This document shows, piece after piece, positions 8,799 through 17,297 of a stretch of DNA of 64,000 bases. The stretch spans positions 124,001 to 188,000 of the forward strand of contig NZ_JACESV010000004.1 of the NCBI RefSeq assembly GCF_013911645.1, in the 5' to 3' direction. Each line of letters opens with the position of its first letter. Position 1 is the stretch's first letter. A program made the position numbers and the translations under genes. The stretch comes from Allomuricauda sp. (lineage in GTDB: Bacteria > Bacteroidota > Bacteroidia > Flavobacteriales > Flavobacteriaceae). Under the pieces are notes generated by a model. The model made no database searches, was not told where the DNA came from, and was given only the letters and a program-made list of their open reading frames with translations.

Positions 8799-9504
8799 AA
8801 ACATCTCTTACTCGTTTTCGCAAGGATATTTCACCCAAAAATTCAAGGCTTTGGGATTGAACGACCACAGCTACGAGAATTTTGATCTTCAAAAAATCGA
8901 AGAGCTAAAAAACGTGCTCACCCAAGATAATCTTAGAGGACTTAACGTAACCATACCCTACAAACAAGAGGTTATCCCCTATTTAGATGAATTGGATTCC
9001 AAAGCAGAGAAAATAGGTGCCGTAAACACCATTCAATTTTCAAAAAAAGGCTTAAAAGGCTTCAACACCGATGCCTATGGCTTTAAAAAATCCTTGGAAC
9101 CTTTCTTGAAACCACATCATACCCACGCATTGATCCTAGGAACAGGAGGCGCATCCAAAGCGGTTCGTTTTGTTCTGGATGAACTGGGAATTGCCAACAC
9201 CTATGTTTCGCGCAGTAAAAAAGATGGGCAGTACACCTATGGGGAACTGGATAAAGATATCATGGAAAAAAACACCTTGATCATCAACTGCACCCCTTTG
9301 GGAACATATCCCAATATTGAGGACAAACCAGCACTCCACTATCAGCACATTGGTCCTCAACATTTGCTGTACGATCTTATCTACAATCCCGAAAAAACCA
9401 GTTTTCTAGCTTATGGCGAAGCCAAAGGGGCAACCATTTCCAATGGATTAAAAATGCTGGAGCAACAAGCCGAAAAAGCTTGGGAAATCTGGAACAATGC
9501 TTAA
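8773..9504 (+). CDS. aroE: shikimate dehydrogenase
   Basis: AroE reduces 3-dehydroshikimate to shikimate with NADPH in aromatic amino acid synthesis. The product from the ATG at 8773 (MNRFGLLGKNISYSFSQGYF) is 243 residues and aligns at the usual first residues; an in-frame ATG at 8752 would add seven poorly conserved residues. Visible motifs are the substrate-binding SYSFS, the catalytic Lys in NVTIPYK, NTDAYGF, and the nucleotide-binding loop LGTGGASKAV. It overlaps the second DUF368 gene by 26 bp and is short for the family (E. coli 272), as usual in Bacteroidota. Confidence 0.93.
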   Translation: MNRFGLLGKNISYSFSQGYFTQKFKALGLNDHSYENFDLQKIEELKNVLTQDNLRGLNVTIPYKQEVIPYLDELDSKAEKIGAVNTIQFSKKGLKGFNTDAYGFKKSLEPFLKPHHTHALILGTGGASKAVRFVLDELGIANTYVSRSKKDGQYTYGELDKDIMEKNTLIINCTPLGTYPNIEDKPALHYQHIGPQHLLYDLIYNPEKTSFLAYGEAKGATISNGLKMLEQQAEKAWEIWNNA

Positions 9505-9572
9505 AAACGAGTAATCGACATAGGGATTTTACCAATCCGTACATCTGTAAACTTCATCAAAAGAAGAATCAA

Positions 9573-9580
9573 TACTTTTG
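9573..9580 (+). promoter_or_regulatory. -7 promoter box for the DUF349 gene
   Basis: TACTTTTG fits TAnnTTTG exactly and lies 66 bp before the DUF349 start codon, in the 142-bp gap after aroE. No clear -33 TTG at standard distance. Confidence 0.4.
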
Positions 9581-9646
9581 CTATTAGACAATTAAGTTGT
9601 TAAATTGGCTATAATTTTCATCAATCAATAGGTAAACAAGCTACGA

Positions 9647-11689
9647 ATGCAGGAAAACGATCGTAAACTTCAGCAAGCTGAAGGTGGAATAGAAGAAACA
9701 TCAGAAAACACAAAAGGACAATTGGAAGAAGCTACACAAGCCGAATCTGAAGTGTCCGAAGAAACTGTATCTGAAACTGAAGAGTCCCAAAAACCCAAGA
9801 AAAAGGTCGTTTCCGAATCCGAAAGCGAAAAGAACAATACCGAAGAACATATAGACGAGATTGACGAATCCAACGCAGAGGATGCTGAAGATGCCGAAAA
9901 CGAAAAACGGCATACCATACCAATGCTGGATTACCACTCCATGACCATGGAAAACCTGGTCGGAGAGTTACAACGTTTGGTAAAAAATGAAAAAGTACAG
10001 GCAATTAACAAACATGTTAGTTCCATTAAGTATGAGTTCGACCAAAAATTCCAAGAATTCATTGACGAGAAAAAAGAAGAGTTTATATCCAAGGGAGGAA
10101 ATGAAATTGATTTTCGATATAATTCCGTTGCCAAAAGGCAATTCAACGAGGTGTATTCGGATTTCCGGGAAAAACGCGATCAATATTACAAACAACTCGA
10201 TCAATCCCTAAAGGCCAACCTGCAAAAAAGGTTGGATATTATTGAAGAGCTAAAAGGCCTCATTGATATTGAGGAGGACATTAATACTACCTATAACAAT
10301 TTTAAAGACCTCCAAAATAGATGGAAAAATGCAGGACCCATTCCGCGTACCAATTACAACGATGTTTGGCGCACCTACCATCATCACATGGAAATCTTTT
10401 ACGATTTTCTGCACCTAAACCGTGAATTGCGCGATCTGGATTTTAAACACAATCTGGAAGAAAAGCAGAAGTTGGTGGAACGTGCCGAAGCTTTGGCGGA
10501 AGAACCAGATTTGAACAAAGCCTTTAGGGAACTGCAAACGCTTCATAAAATTTGGAAAGAGGATATTGGTCCCGTAGCCAAGGAACATCGGGAGGAAATC
10601 TGGGAAAAATTCAGCACAGCCACCAAGGCCATGCACCAACGTAGGCAAGAACATTTCCAAGAATTGGAAAAGGTCTACGAGAAAAACTTGGAAAAAAAGC
10701 AAGAGATCATAGCTAACATCGCTAAAATAGCCGAAAACGTTGCGGATAACCACAGAGGCATCCAACAACAAATAAAAGAGGTGGAAGCGCTAAGGGATTC
10801 ATTTTTTAAGGCAGGTCGGGTACCCCAAAAAGTGAACGAAGAAACTTGGAGCTATTTTAAGGAAACCGTCCGTAAATTCAATAGGACAAAAAACGCATTC
10901 TATAAAAATCAGAAAAAAGAGCAACAGCAAAACCTTGAAAAGAAAAAGGAACTGTTGGAATTGGCCATTTCTTTGAAAGATAGTGATGATTGGGCCGAGG
11001 TTACCCCACAAATGAAGCGTATTCAAAGGGATTGGAAAAAAATTGGCCATGTTCCCAGAAAATATTCCGACAAAATCTGGAAAGAATTCAAAGATGCTTG
11101 CAACCACTATTTTGACCGTTTACACGCAGAAAAGAACGAGGCACACAAGGAAGAGTTTGAAAACTTTAAAAAGAAAAGCGAATGTTTGGACCGTTTAAAA
11201 GAGTTCCAACTGAGCGGTGACAAGAAGAAGGATATTGAAGACGTTAAAGCCTTTTTGGCCGAGTGGAAACAATACGGTCGTATTCCATATAACAAAAAGC
11301 ACATCAACAGCAAGTTCAATAAAATTGTGGATGCCCTCTTTAAAAAATTAGGGGTAGGCAAACAACAATCGGAACTGCTCAAATACGGGAACAAAGTACA
11401 GGAACTTGCCAAAACAGAGGATAACTACGCCATTGGCAACGAACGTGTTTTTGTTAAGCGTAAAATTGATGAGGTAAAATCCGAAATTCGTCAGTTGGAG
11501 AACAACCTTCAGTTTTTCTCAGATGATTCAGAGGACAATCCTTTGGTCAAAGAAGTCGTCAACAAATTGGACAAACAAAAAGAAGCACTTCAAACTTGGA
11601 AAGAGAAAATGAAGAAGCTGAATATTTTGGAGCACAAACTCAACAAGGAGAGCGAAGAGGAAGAAACGGACAGCAACGAAGAGGAATAA
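9647..11689 (+). CDS. DUF349 repeat protein
   Basis: A 680-residue cytoplasmic protein. Residues 1-90 are a low-complexity acidic tail rich in Glu, Ser and Asp. The rest consists of successive helical DUF349 units of about 70 residues, each with a W-K-x-x-G-x-(I/V)-P-R core (RWKNAGPIPRTNYNDVW, IWKEDIGPVAKEHREEIW, DWKKIGHVPRKYSDKIWKEF, EWKQYGRIPYNKKHINSKF). DUF349 proteins are common in Bacteroidota and Actinobacteria; their function is not established to my knowledge. The C-terminus is again acidic. A strong inverted repeat downstream ends the unit against the minus-strand CBS gene. Confidence 0.88.
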   Translation: MQENDRKLQQAEGGIEETSENTKGQLEEATQAESEVSEETVSETEESQKPKKKVVSESESEKNNTEEHIDEIDESNAEDAEDAENEKRHTIPMLDYHSMTMENLVGELQRLVKNEKVQAINKHVSSIKYEFDQKFQEFIDEKKEEFISKGGNEIDFRYNSVAKRQFNEVYSDFREKRDQYYKQLDQSLKANLQKRLDIIEELKGLIDIEEDINTTYNNFKDLQNRWKNAGPIPRTNYNDVWRTYHHHMEIFYDFLHLNRELRDLDFKHNLEEKQKLVERAEALAEEPDLNKAFRELQTLHKIWKEDIGPVAKEHREEIWEKFSTATKAMHQRRQEHFQELEKVYEKNLEKKQEIIANIAKIAENVADNHRGIQQQIKEVEALRDSFFKAGRVPQKVNEETWSYFKETVRKFNRTKNAFYKNQKKEQQQNLEKKKELLELAISLKDSDDWAEVTPQMKRIQRDWKKIGHVPRKYSDKIWKEFKDACNHYFDRLHAEKNEAHKEEFENFKKKSECLDRLKEFQLSGDKKKDIEDVKAFLAEWKQYGRIPYNKKHINSKFNKIVDALFKKLGVGKQQSELLKYGNKVQELAKTEDNYAIGNERVFVKRKIDEVKSEIRQLENNLQFFSDDSEDNPLVKEVVNKLDKQKEALQTWKEKMKKLNILEHKLNKESEEEETDSNEEE

Positions 11690-11718
11690 GATTCAGTTTT
11701 CTATGGAAAAATAAAATA

Positions 11719-11750
11719 TTAAAGGGCCGCTAAAACTAGCGGTCCTTTAA
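11719..11750. terminator. bidirectional terminator between DUF349 and CBS genes
   Basis: A 14-bp stem (11719-11732 with 11737-11750, one G:U pair) with a four-base AAAC loop. The stem begins TTAAA and ends TTTAA, so each strand ends in a short U stretch. It lies between two convergent genes, the expected place for a shared terminator. Confidence 0.85.
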
Positions 11751-11760
11751 CTTCTCCCGT

Positions 11761-12186
11761 CTAAGATTCAATACATTCCAACAAATAGTTGATTAAATCC
11801 GTAGTGGTGACTATCCCCACAAGTTTGCCGTTATCCACTACAGGCAGCGCATGAAATTCTTTTTTGGAGAGAAAACGTGCCACATCCTTGATTGAAGTAT
11901 CGGATGCTACACTCATAACATCGTTGACCATCACCTGAGGAATGGTGAACATATTATATACAATGGTATCCACAAATTCCTCATGCTCATCCACCGCATC
12001 CGCAAAACTGATACGCAACAAATCGGTGTAGCTCAGTATTCCCAAGATGGAACTACCTTCAACAACAGGAATATGTCGAATATGATGCTTCTTGAAAAGC
12101 CTTTCTGCAGTAACCAAATCATCTTTGGTCGTGAGCGTGACCAGTTTTGTGGTCATTATTTTTGAAACGGGCACACTATTTTTCAT
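11761..12186 (-). CDS. tandem CBS domain protein
   Basis: A 141-residue protein that is little more than a pair of CBS domains: residues 1-60 (VSKIMTTKLVTLTTKDDLVTAERLFKKHHIRHIPVVE) and 80-140 (VMSVASDTSIKDVARFLSKKEFHALPVVDNGKLVGIVTTTDLI). Such stand-alone pairs bind adenosine nucleotides and act as energy or redox sensors for partner enzymes. The ATG at 12186 is preferred over the adjacent upstream GTG. It is a single gene between rny and a bidirectional terminator. The partner is not evident. Confidence 0.88.
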   Translation of the reverse strand: MKNSVPVSKIMTTKLVTLTTKDDLVTAERLFKKHHIRHIPVVEGSSILGILSYTDLLRISFADAVDEHEEFVDTIVYNMFTIPQVMVNDVMSVASDTSIKDVARFLSKKEFHALPVVDNGKLVGIVTTTDLINYLLECIES

Positions 12187-12261
12187 CACTCAAGTTATTT
12201 ATCAATTCCCTGAATGAAATTAGCCTGATTTTGGTTAGAAAAATATGATAAATATCAGCCC

Positions 12262-13833
12262 TTACTTGGCCACGTTCACCGATCGTGTTTCACGGATTAC
12301 GGTAACCTTAACTTGACCGGGATAGGTCATATCGGTCTGTATTTTTTGTGATATTTCGAAAGAGAGTTCCGCTGCTTTGTCATCGTTCACTTTTTCGCTT
12401 TCCACAATTACACGCAGTTCCCTTCCCGCCTGAATGGCGTAGGCTTTCTGTACCCCATTGAAGCCGAAAGCAATATCTTCCAAATCCTTTAATCTTTGAA
12501 TGTAGGAGTCCAAAACTTGTCTCCTAGCTCCAGGGCGTGCACCGCTGATAGCATCACAAACTTGGACTATGGGAGAAATTAAAGTGGTCATCTCAATTTC
12601 GTCGTGGTGGGCTCCGATTGCATTGCAAACCTCGTCCTTTTCACCATATTTCTGCGCCCATTGCATCCCCAAGATGGCGTGAGGGGTTTCCACCTCCACT
12701 TCGGCCATGGGCACTTTACCAATATCGTGAAGCAATCCGGCTCTTTTAGCCAATTTTGGGTTAAGACCCAGTTCGGCGGCCATTACCCCGCAGAGTTTGG
12801 CAACCTCTCTGGAGTGTTGTAATAAGTTTTGTCCGTAGGAAGAACGATATTTCATTCGGCCCACTGCTTTGATCAATTCCGGATGCAATCCATGGATACC
12901 TAAATCGATTACGGTACGCTTGCCTATTTCGGCTATTTCTTCGTTGATTTGCTTTTCGGTCTTCTTCACTACCTCTTCAATGCGGGCAGGGTGAATTCTT
13001 CCATCGGTGACCAATCGGTGCAACGACAAACGTGCCACTTCCCTCCTAACGGAATCAAAACAGGATAGGATAATGGCTTCTGGGGTATCATCTACAATGA
13101 TCTCAACACCTGTGGCCGATTCCAAAGCACGGATGTTTCTACCCTCTCGGCCAATAATACGGCCTTTAACGTCATCCGACTCCAAATTGAACACCGACAC
13201 ACAGTTCTCCACAGCTTCCTCGGTTCCGATACGCTGAATGGTGTTGACCACGATTTTTCGGGCCTCTTGCTGTGCGGTGAGCTTTGCTTCTTCCAAGGTG
13301 TTTTGAAGATATGCCATGGCATCGCTTTTGGCAGTTTCCTTTAAAGATTCCAACAATTGGGCCTTGGCATCTTCTGCGGAAAGTCCAGAAATTACTTCCA
13401 ACTGCTGTACTTGGCTCTTGTGGAGCTTTTCAACCTCAGATTGTTTTTTGTCGAGTATCTCACTTTTGTACTCGATTTCTTTTATTTTTTGTTGAAATTG
13501 ATCGTTAAGCTTTTTGTTCTTGGCCAATTCGCTGCTAACTTGTGACTCTTTGTCCCTTGTACGCTTTTCGGCCTCTGCAATTTTTTTATCCTTATTGATG
13601 ATGACTTTCTCGTGCTCCGCCTTCAACTCCAAAAACTTCTCCTTTGCCTGAAAAATCTTATCCTTCTTTATGCTCTCGCCTTCTTTACTGGCTTCCTTTA
13701 TAATATTGGCTGCTTCTTTTTTTGCATTGGCAATGGTCTTGGACGCTTTGCCTTTCTCCATCATCTTGGCAATTGCAAATCCTATTGCCAGCCCCACAAC
13801 AGCTGCGCCAACAATAACTATGATATTATCCAT
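12262..13833 (-). CDS. rny: ribonuclease Y
   Basis: RNase Y is a membrane-anchored endoribonuclease that starts mRNA decay. The 523-residue product has the full domain order: an N-terminal membrane anchor (residues 2-24), a long Glu/Lys-rich coiled coil (about 30-190), a KH RNA-binding domain with [15 protein letters not shown] (about 220), and an HD catalytic domain with [17 protein letters not shown] and AHHDEIE (about 340-410). It lies downstream of zapA with a 6S RNA gene in between, and is probably transcribed partly through that RNA's terminator. Confidence 0.97.
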   Translation of the reverse strand: MDNIIVIVGAAVVGLAIGFAIAKMMEKGKASKTIANAKKEAANIIKEASKEGESIKKDKIFQAKEKFLELKAEHEKVIINKDKKIAEAEKRTRDKESQVSSELAKNKKLNDQFQQKIKEIEYKSEILDKKQSEVEKLHKSQVQQLEVISGLSAEDAKAQLLESLKETAKSDAMAYLQNTLEEAKLTAQQEARKIVVNTIQRIGTEEAVENCVSVFNLESDDVKGRIIGREGRNIRALESATGVEIIVDDTPEAIILSCFDSVRREVARLSLHRLVTDGRIHPARIEEVVKKTEKQINEEIAEIGKRTVIDLGIHGLHPELIKAVGRMKYRSSYGQNLLQHSREVAKLCGVMAAELGLNPKLAKRAGLLHDIGKVPMAEVEVETPHAILGMQWAQKYGEKDEVCNAIGAHHDEIEMTTLISPIVQVCDAISGARPGARRQVLDSYIQRLKDLEDIAFGFNGVQKAYAIQAGRELRVIVESEKVNDDKAAELSFEISQKIQTDMTYPGQVKVTVIRETRSVNVAK

Positions 13834-13851
13834 GTTTGCTTGTGTTTAGTT

Positions 13852-14023
13852 AAAAAAAAAGCCCACATCGGAAGAAGTTTTGTACAAACTCCAAAATACA
13901 AGTTTAGGGCTAACAGACTGATCAAGGATCCCTATACAAGTAGGGCCTGCTTTTACAACCTAAACTCACCCTTTCTAATTATAATAGTGTTGAGTTTGTC
14001 AAAAATAAATTACCAATGTGGGC
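13852..14023 (-). ncRNA. ssrS: 6S RNA of the Bacteroidota (Flavo-1/6S-Flavo) type
   Basis: The gap between zapA and rny encodes a single long, interrupted hairpin on the minus strand. The closing stem pairs 14023-14013 with 13871-13861 (11 pairs, one G:U) and is followed at once by nine T (13860-13852), a rho-independent end. Inside it, CAAACTC (13998-13992) pairs with GAGTTTG (13891-13885), AGTTTAGG (13966-13959) with CCTAAACT (13908-13901), and the apex is CCCTA-N6-TAGGG (13945-13930). Unpaired central regions resemble the open-promoter mimic with which 6S RNA traps RNA polymerase. A covariance search was not possible; the structure and position are the evidence. Confidence 0.8.
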
Positions 14024-14049
14024 AGTAACAATATTTTATTTTAAAGAAC

Positions 14050-14343
14050 TTATTCTCCCAATTTGGAGTGAACCAATTCATCCAAGGCCCTGAGGCGCTG
14101 CATGGCGGCCTCTGCATTTTCTGAACGTTCTATTCCACCTTGCTCAATTTTGGAAGCAAATTGCAGGGCACACATGGCCAAAACATCCTGCTTATCCCGA
14201 ACGGCATAGTTTTGCTCAAACTTTTTTGCCAAATTTTCTATGTTCTTGGCCGCTTTTCGCAACCCTTCCTCTTGCTTGGGGTCAATCGTTAAAGGATATA
14301 CCCTGTCGGCAATGGAAAGCTTTATTTTGAGCTTCTCGTCCAT
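14050..14343 (-). CDS. zapA: cell division protein ZapA
   Basis: ZapA binds FtsZ and bundles its filaments at the division ring. The 97-residue product from the ATG at 14343 (MDEKLKIKLSIADRVYPLTIDPKQEEGLRKAAKNIE) has the family's N-terminal beta hairpin and a C-terminal helix for coiled-coil dimers. A longer in-frame extension upstream has no family support. It begins 14 bp after a coiled-coil gene and is followed 26 bp later by the 6S RNA. The zapA-6S pairing also occurs in Proteobacteria. Confidence 0.9.
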   Translation of the reverse strand: MDEKLKIKLSIADRVYPLTIDPKQEEGLRKAAKNIENLAKKFEQNYAVRDKQDVLAMCALQFASKIEQGGIERSENAEAAMQRLRALDELVHSKLGE

Positions 14344-14357
14344 AATCTCGGTATCCG

Positions 14358-14651
14358 TTAATCCGCCAACTTGGCTATGCAAACATCAAGTTCGCGAATC
14401 AATGTATTTATTTTGAGCTTAGCTTCTGTTTTACTACTAGTATTACCACCCAGCATTGTGTTCGCCATTTTCAGGGAGTCATATTTTTCTTCCCATTCTT
14501 TTAGAGCACGCTCTTTGAGTTCGTTTTTCTCCTTTTGAAGTTCCAATTCCTGTTTTAGTTTGGCATTCACTTGGTGCAACAGCTCCATTTTGTGCAGCAG
14601 TTTGCTCACCTTGTTCTCCAAAGAATCCACAATCTCAACAAGTTCGCTCAT
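14358..14651 (-). CDS. coiled-coil protein upstream of zapA (possible ZapB-like)
   Basis: A 97-residue all-helical protein from the ATG at 14651 (MSELVEIVDSLENKVSKLLHKMELLHQ) with heptad patterning from residue 5 to about 60, then a Ser/Thr-rich turn and a second helix. No known domain is recognised with confidence. Its position 14 bp before zapA and its small coiled-coil form suggest a division-ring partner comparable to ZapB; this is inference from context. A good promoter precedes it. Confidence 0.7.
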   Translation of the reverse strand: MSELVEIVDSLENKVSKLLHKMELLHQVNAKLKQELELQKEKNELKERALKEWEEKYDSLKMANTMLGGNTSSKTEAKLKINTLIRELDVCIAKLAD

Positions 14652-14677
14652 ATATGCAAACAACAATACGTATTACA

Positions 14678-14708
14678 CAAAGTTAACCAACCTAGCACAA
14701 CCTCGCAA
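14678..14708 (-). promoter_or_regulatory. promoter of the coiled-coil/zapA/6S/rny unit
   Basis: On the minus strand, TTG (14708-14706), a 20-bp spacer, then TAACTTTG (14685-14678), a perfect TAnnTTTG box. The ATG at 14651 follows about 20 nt after the predicted transcription start, which supports that start codon. Confidence 0.65.
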
Positions 14709-14729
14709 TACTTTTTGGATTTATTCTTA

Positions 14730-14750
14730 GAGCCTGTTTGGGGAGTTGTC
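14730..14750 (+). repeat. solitary terminal repeat of the 161-bp transposable element
   Basis: GAGCCTGTTTGGGGAGTTGT matches 17 of the first 20 bases of the two complete elements at 26229 and 42690 and, like the second, is preceded by TTA. No opposite end is found nearby, so this looks like a decayed or one-ended remnant. Confidence 0.5.
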
Positions 14751-14810
14751 TTAAATCTTTTTATCAAATAAAAACATTGGTTACTTTCGTAAGGAAATAT
14801 TGATTTTTAT

Positions 14811-16502
14811 ATGCGCCACAACTTTTTTTTAGCCTTTTTTTTTACTGTATTATACCTGCCTGCCCAAAAAAAATATCCTCAAGGCGAATTTCGCTCCCCT
14901 TTGGACATTCCCTTGGTGCTAGCCGGCACTTTCGGTGAACTGCGCTCCAACCACTTTCATTCGGGAATGGATATTAAGACCCAACAACGGGAAGGACTGC
15001 CGGTTTATGCCATTGCCGATGGTACTGTAACGCGCATCAAAGTTTCTCACTGGGGCTATGGAAAGGCCCTGTACGTAGCACACCCCAATGGATATACCTC
15101 GGTATATGCTCACCTTAAAAAATTTGGCCCTGAAATAGAGGAGTATGTAAAAAAAGTACAGTACCAGAAACAATCCTACGAAGTGGAAATGTTCCCTGAT
15201 TATGGTGAACTTAAAGTCACAAAAGGGGGCACTATTGCCTATTCGGGCAATACAGGCGGTTCTGCGGGGCCCCACCTCCATTTTGAAATACGAAGCAGTG
15301 TAAGCGGCAAACCCACCAACCCCCTGCTCTATGGTTATGAAGTAAGGGATGCGACAGACCCAACTTTGCTAGGGCTGTATGGCTACCCTTTGTCCGAAGG
15401 CGCCTTGATCAACCAAAGTGCTGAGAAAATTCAGTTAAATTATACAAGGCAGTCCGATGGTTCTTTTTTGGCAGATAAAGTAACTGCCATTGGTACCATT
15501 GGTTTTGGCATCGATACTTTTGACCGTTTGGACATGGCAGCGAACAAAAATGGGGTATATGCCGTTAAGCAAACGGTAAATGGCAGGGTATTTTCCGAGT
15601 TTGATTTTGAATCTTTCTCCTTTGGAGAAACACGATACATCAACACACTTATTGATTACGCTCATTTTTATGACCACCGGCAGCGTATCCAAAAATGTTT
15701 TAAGGAGCCCTACAACCATTTGAGCATCTACAAATCACTGTACAACGATGGTAAAATCAATGTGGAAGAAGGAATGTCCTACAACGTGGAATTGCACATT
15801 TCCGATTTGGCCGGAAACACAACCAAGCTCGTTATTCCGGTTGAAGGGAAACGAGAGGAAGAAAAAATTAGCAAAGTTGATGAAACCACCGATAATTTTG
15901 TGATAGCCGACAAACCCAACAACTTTGACCTAGGTGCTGCCAAAGTGTATTTCCCCGCCAGTACATTTTATGAAGATTTCTTCATCAACCTGGAAAAAGG
16001 GAACGATACCATCACCATACACGACAATAGTATAGCGGCGCACCGAAATTTTACTATTAGTTTCGACCCGTCAAAATATTCGGCTGAAGAAAGAAAACAA
16101 CTATTTATTGCACATTTGGACAGTAGAATGAACCCTTCCTATTCCAAAACCTATAAAAGGGATGGTTCCTTTACCACCCGAACCCGTACTTTGGGCACCT
16201 ACACATTGGTAAGGGATAGCATTGCACCCGTAATACGGCCCAAGAATTTTAAGGAAAAACAATGGTTGAGCAATTATAGTTATTTGAGCCTTACCATTTC
16301 GGACGATCTTAGCGGTATTGACAGCTATTCGGCCACCTTGAACGGGAAATGGATCTTGATGGAGTACGAACCCAAGACCAATACCATAACATACAGTTTT
16401 GATGACAATATCTCCAACGAAACGGAATGTGAACTAAAAGTTACGGTTACCGACAATGTGGGCAATTCCACAACCTATGAGGGCACATTTTTCAGGAAAT
16501 AG
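14811..16502 (+). CDS. secreted M23 family metallopeptidase
   Basis: A 563-residue exported protein with an N-terminal signal (MRHNFFLAFFFTVLYLPAQ). The LytM/M23 zinc peptidase domain covers about residues 30-175, with ligands in NHFHSGMDIKT (His, Asp) and the paired histidines of GPHLHFEI. M23 enzymes cut peptidoglycan cross-links or act on matrix proteins. The long C-terminal part (about 180-563) is beta-rich with an Ig-like segment ending LTVTDNVGNSTTYEGTF and has no domain I can name. A flavobacterial M23 protein of this size is typical. It is monocistronic. Confidence 0.88.
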   Translation: MRHNFFLAFFFTVLYLPAQKKYPQGEFRSPLDIPLVLAGTFGELRSNHFHSGMDIKTQQREGLPVYAIADGTVTRIKVSHWGYGKALYVAHPNGYTSVYAHLKKFGPEIEEYVKKVQYQKQSYEVEMFPDYGELKVTKGGTIAYSGNTGGSAGPHLHFEIRSSVSGKPTNPLLYGYEVRDATDPTLLGLYGYPLSEGALINQSAEKIQLNYTRQSDGSFLADKVTAIGTIGFGIDTFDRLDMAANKNGVYAVKQTVNGRVFSEFDFESFSFGETRYINTLIDYAHFYDHRQRIQKCFKEPYNHLSIYKSLYNDGKINVEEGMSYNVELHISDLAGNTTKLVIPVEGKREEEKISKVDETTDNFVIADKPNNFDLGAAKVYFPASTFYEDFFINLEKGNDTITIHDNSIAAHRNFTISFDPSKYSAEERKQLFIAHLDSRMNPSYSKTYKRDGSFTTRTRTLGTYTLVRDSIAPVIRPKNFKEKQWLSNYSYLSLTISDDLSGIDSYSATLNGKWILMEYEPKTNTITYSFDDNISNETECELKVTVTDNVGNSTTYEGTFFRK

Positions 16503-16649
16503 CGTTATTTTTGCAAACGAAAAATCGCCTAGACCGATTTCCTTAAAATTAATCAACGGCTCTAGGGTAAACCCATGAGAGATGTTCAAACTCAACTTTT
16601 TATAAGCTTCGGCCAATTAATTACCGAGTACTCGACTAAATAAAATTTG

Positions 16650-17297
16650 ATGAAAAAAATTGTCTTTGTCTTTGTTCTTTTTGCCTCGACCTTAACCATG
16701 GCGCAAAAAAACATTTATGAGAGCATACGGTTTGACGAATACACCAATGACCATGAAATTTTGGCGATTGTTCCCTTTATAGCTCATTTGGAACTCAAAA
16801 AAGCCGTGGACAAGGATGAGTTAAGCATATTGGCCGAAAAAGAAGGGTACGCGGTGCAGAATGCATTGGAAACCTATTTTTCCAAACGAAAAAAGCGGAA
16901 AAAGTTCAGTGTGGATTTCCAAAATATCAGGAACACCAATGCTATTTTGGCCCAAAACAACATCAACTACAACAATATTGACACCTACACCACCCAAGAA
17001 TTGTGTGAAATTTTGGATGTTGATGGAATTATCAGCGGCAACCTAAACCTAAACATTTTACTTTCCGAGGGTGTGCCCACCGATTTCAGTATTTTGGATT
17101 ACTTCAGTGGAGATGCCAATTATGGTCGCATCGGGGTAAAAATCAGTGATGGCGAAACCGGAAAATTGCTGTGGAAGTACGAAAACGAAATCTCCAAGAA
17201 AACCGGTAAAAACACCACGGAGCTCATCGACAAAATGATGAAAACCGCATCCAGAAAATTTCCTTACGACAGAGAAAAACGCAGGAACAGAAACTGA
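16650..17297 (+). CDS. secreted protein of unknown function
   Basis: A 215-residue protein with a signal peptide (MKKIVFVFVLFASTLTMAQ). The mature part resembles periplasmic GNA1162/CsgG-like proteins in pattern: ILAIVPFIAHLELKK early, then ELCEILDVDGIISGNLNLN and KISDGETGKLLWKYENEIS, which would form a beta-alpha fold. I do not recognise it as a named family. The ATG at 16650 is preferred to the TTG just before it. It ends directly against the convergent cysteine desulfurase, stop codon to stop codon. A TATTTTTG box at 16506-16513 may be its promoter, giving a leader of about 130 nt. Confidence 0.65.
   Translation: MKKIVFVFVLFASTLTMAQKNIYESIRFDEYTNDHEILAIVPFIAHLELKKAVDKDELSILAEKEGYAVQNALETYFSKRKKRKKFSVDFQNIRNTNAILAQNNINYNNIDTYTTQELCEILDVDGIISGNLNLNILLSEGVPTDFSILDYFSGDANYGRIGVKISDGETGKLLWKYENEISKKTGKNTTELIDKMMKTASRKFPYDREKRRNRN

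Noticed and set aside
9670..11412. Several long open frames on the minus strand inside the DUF349 gene
   Set aside because: They are shadows of a highly charged repetitive coding sequence; the translated products are Phe/Ser-rich with no domain and no start context.
14358..14651. Naming the gene before zapA as zapB
   Set aside because: Only the coiled-coil form and position support it; there is no sequence motif, so no symbol is given.
16503..16649. A riboswitch in the 147-bp gap before the secreted protein gene
   Set aside because: Apart from a -7 box and a weak six-base stem no conserved aptamer pattern is recognisable.
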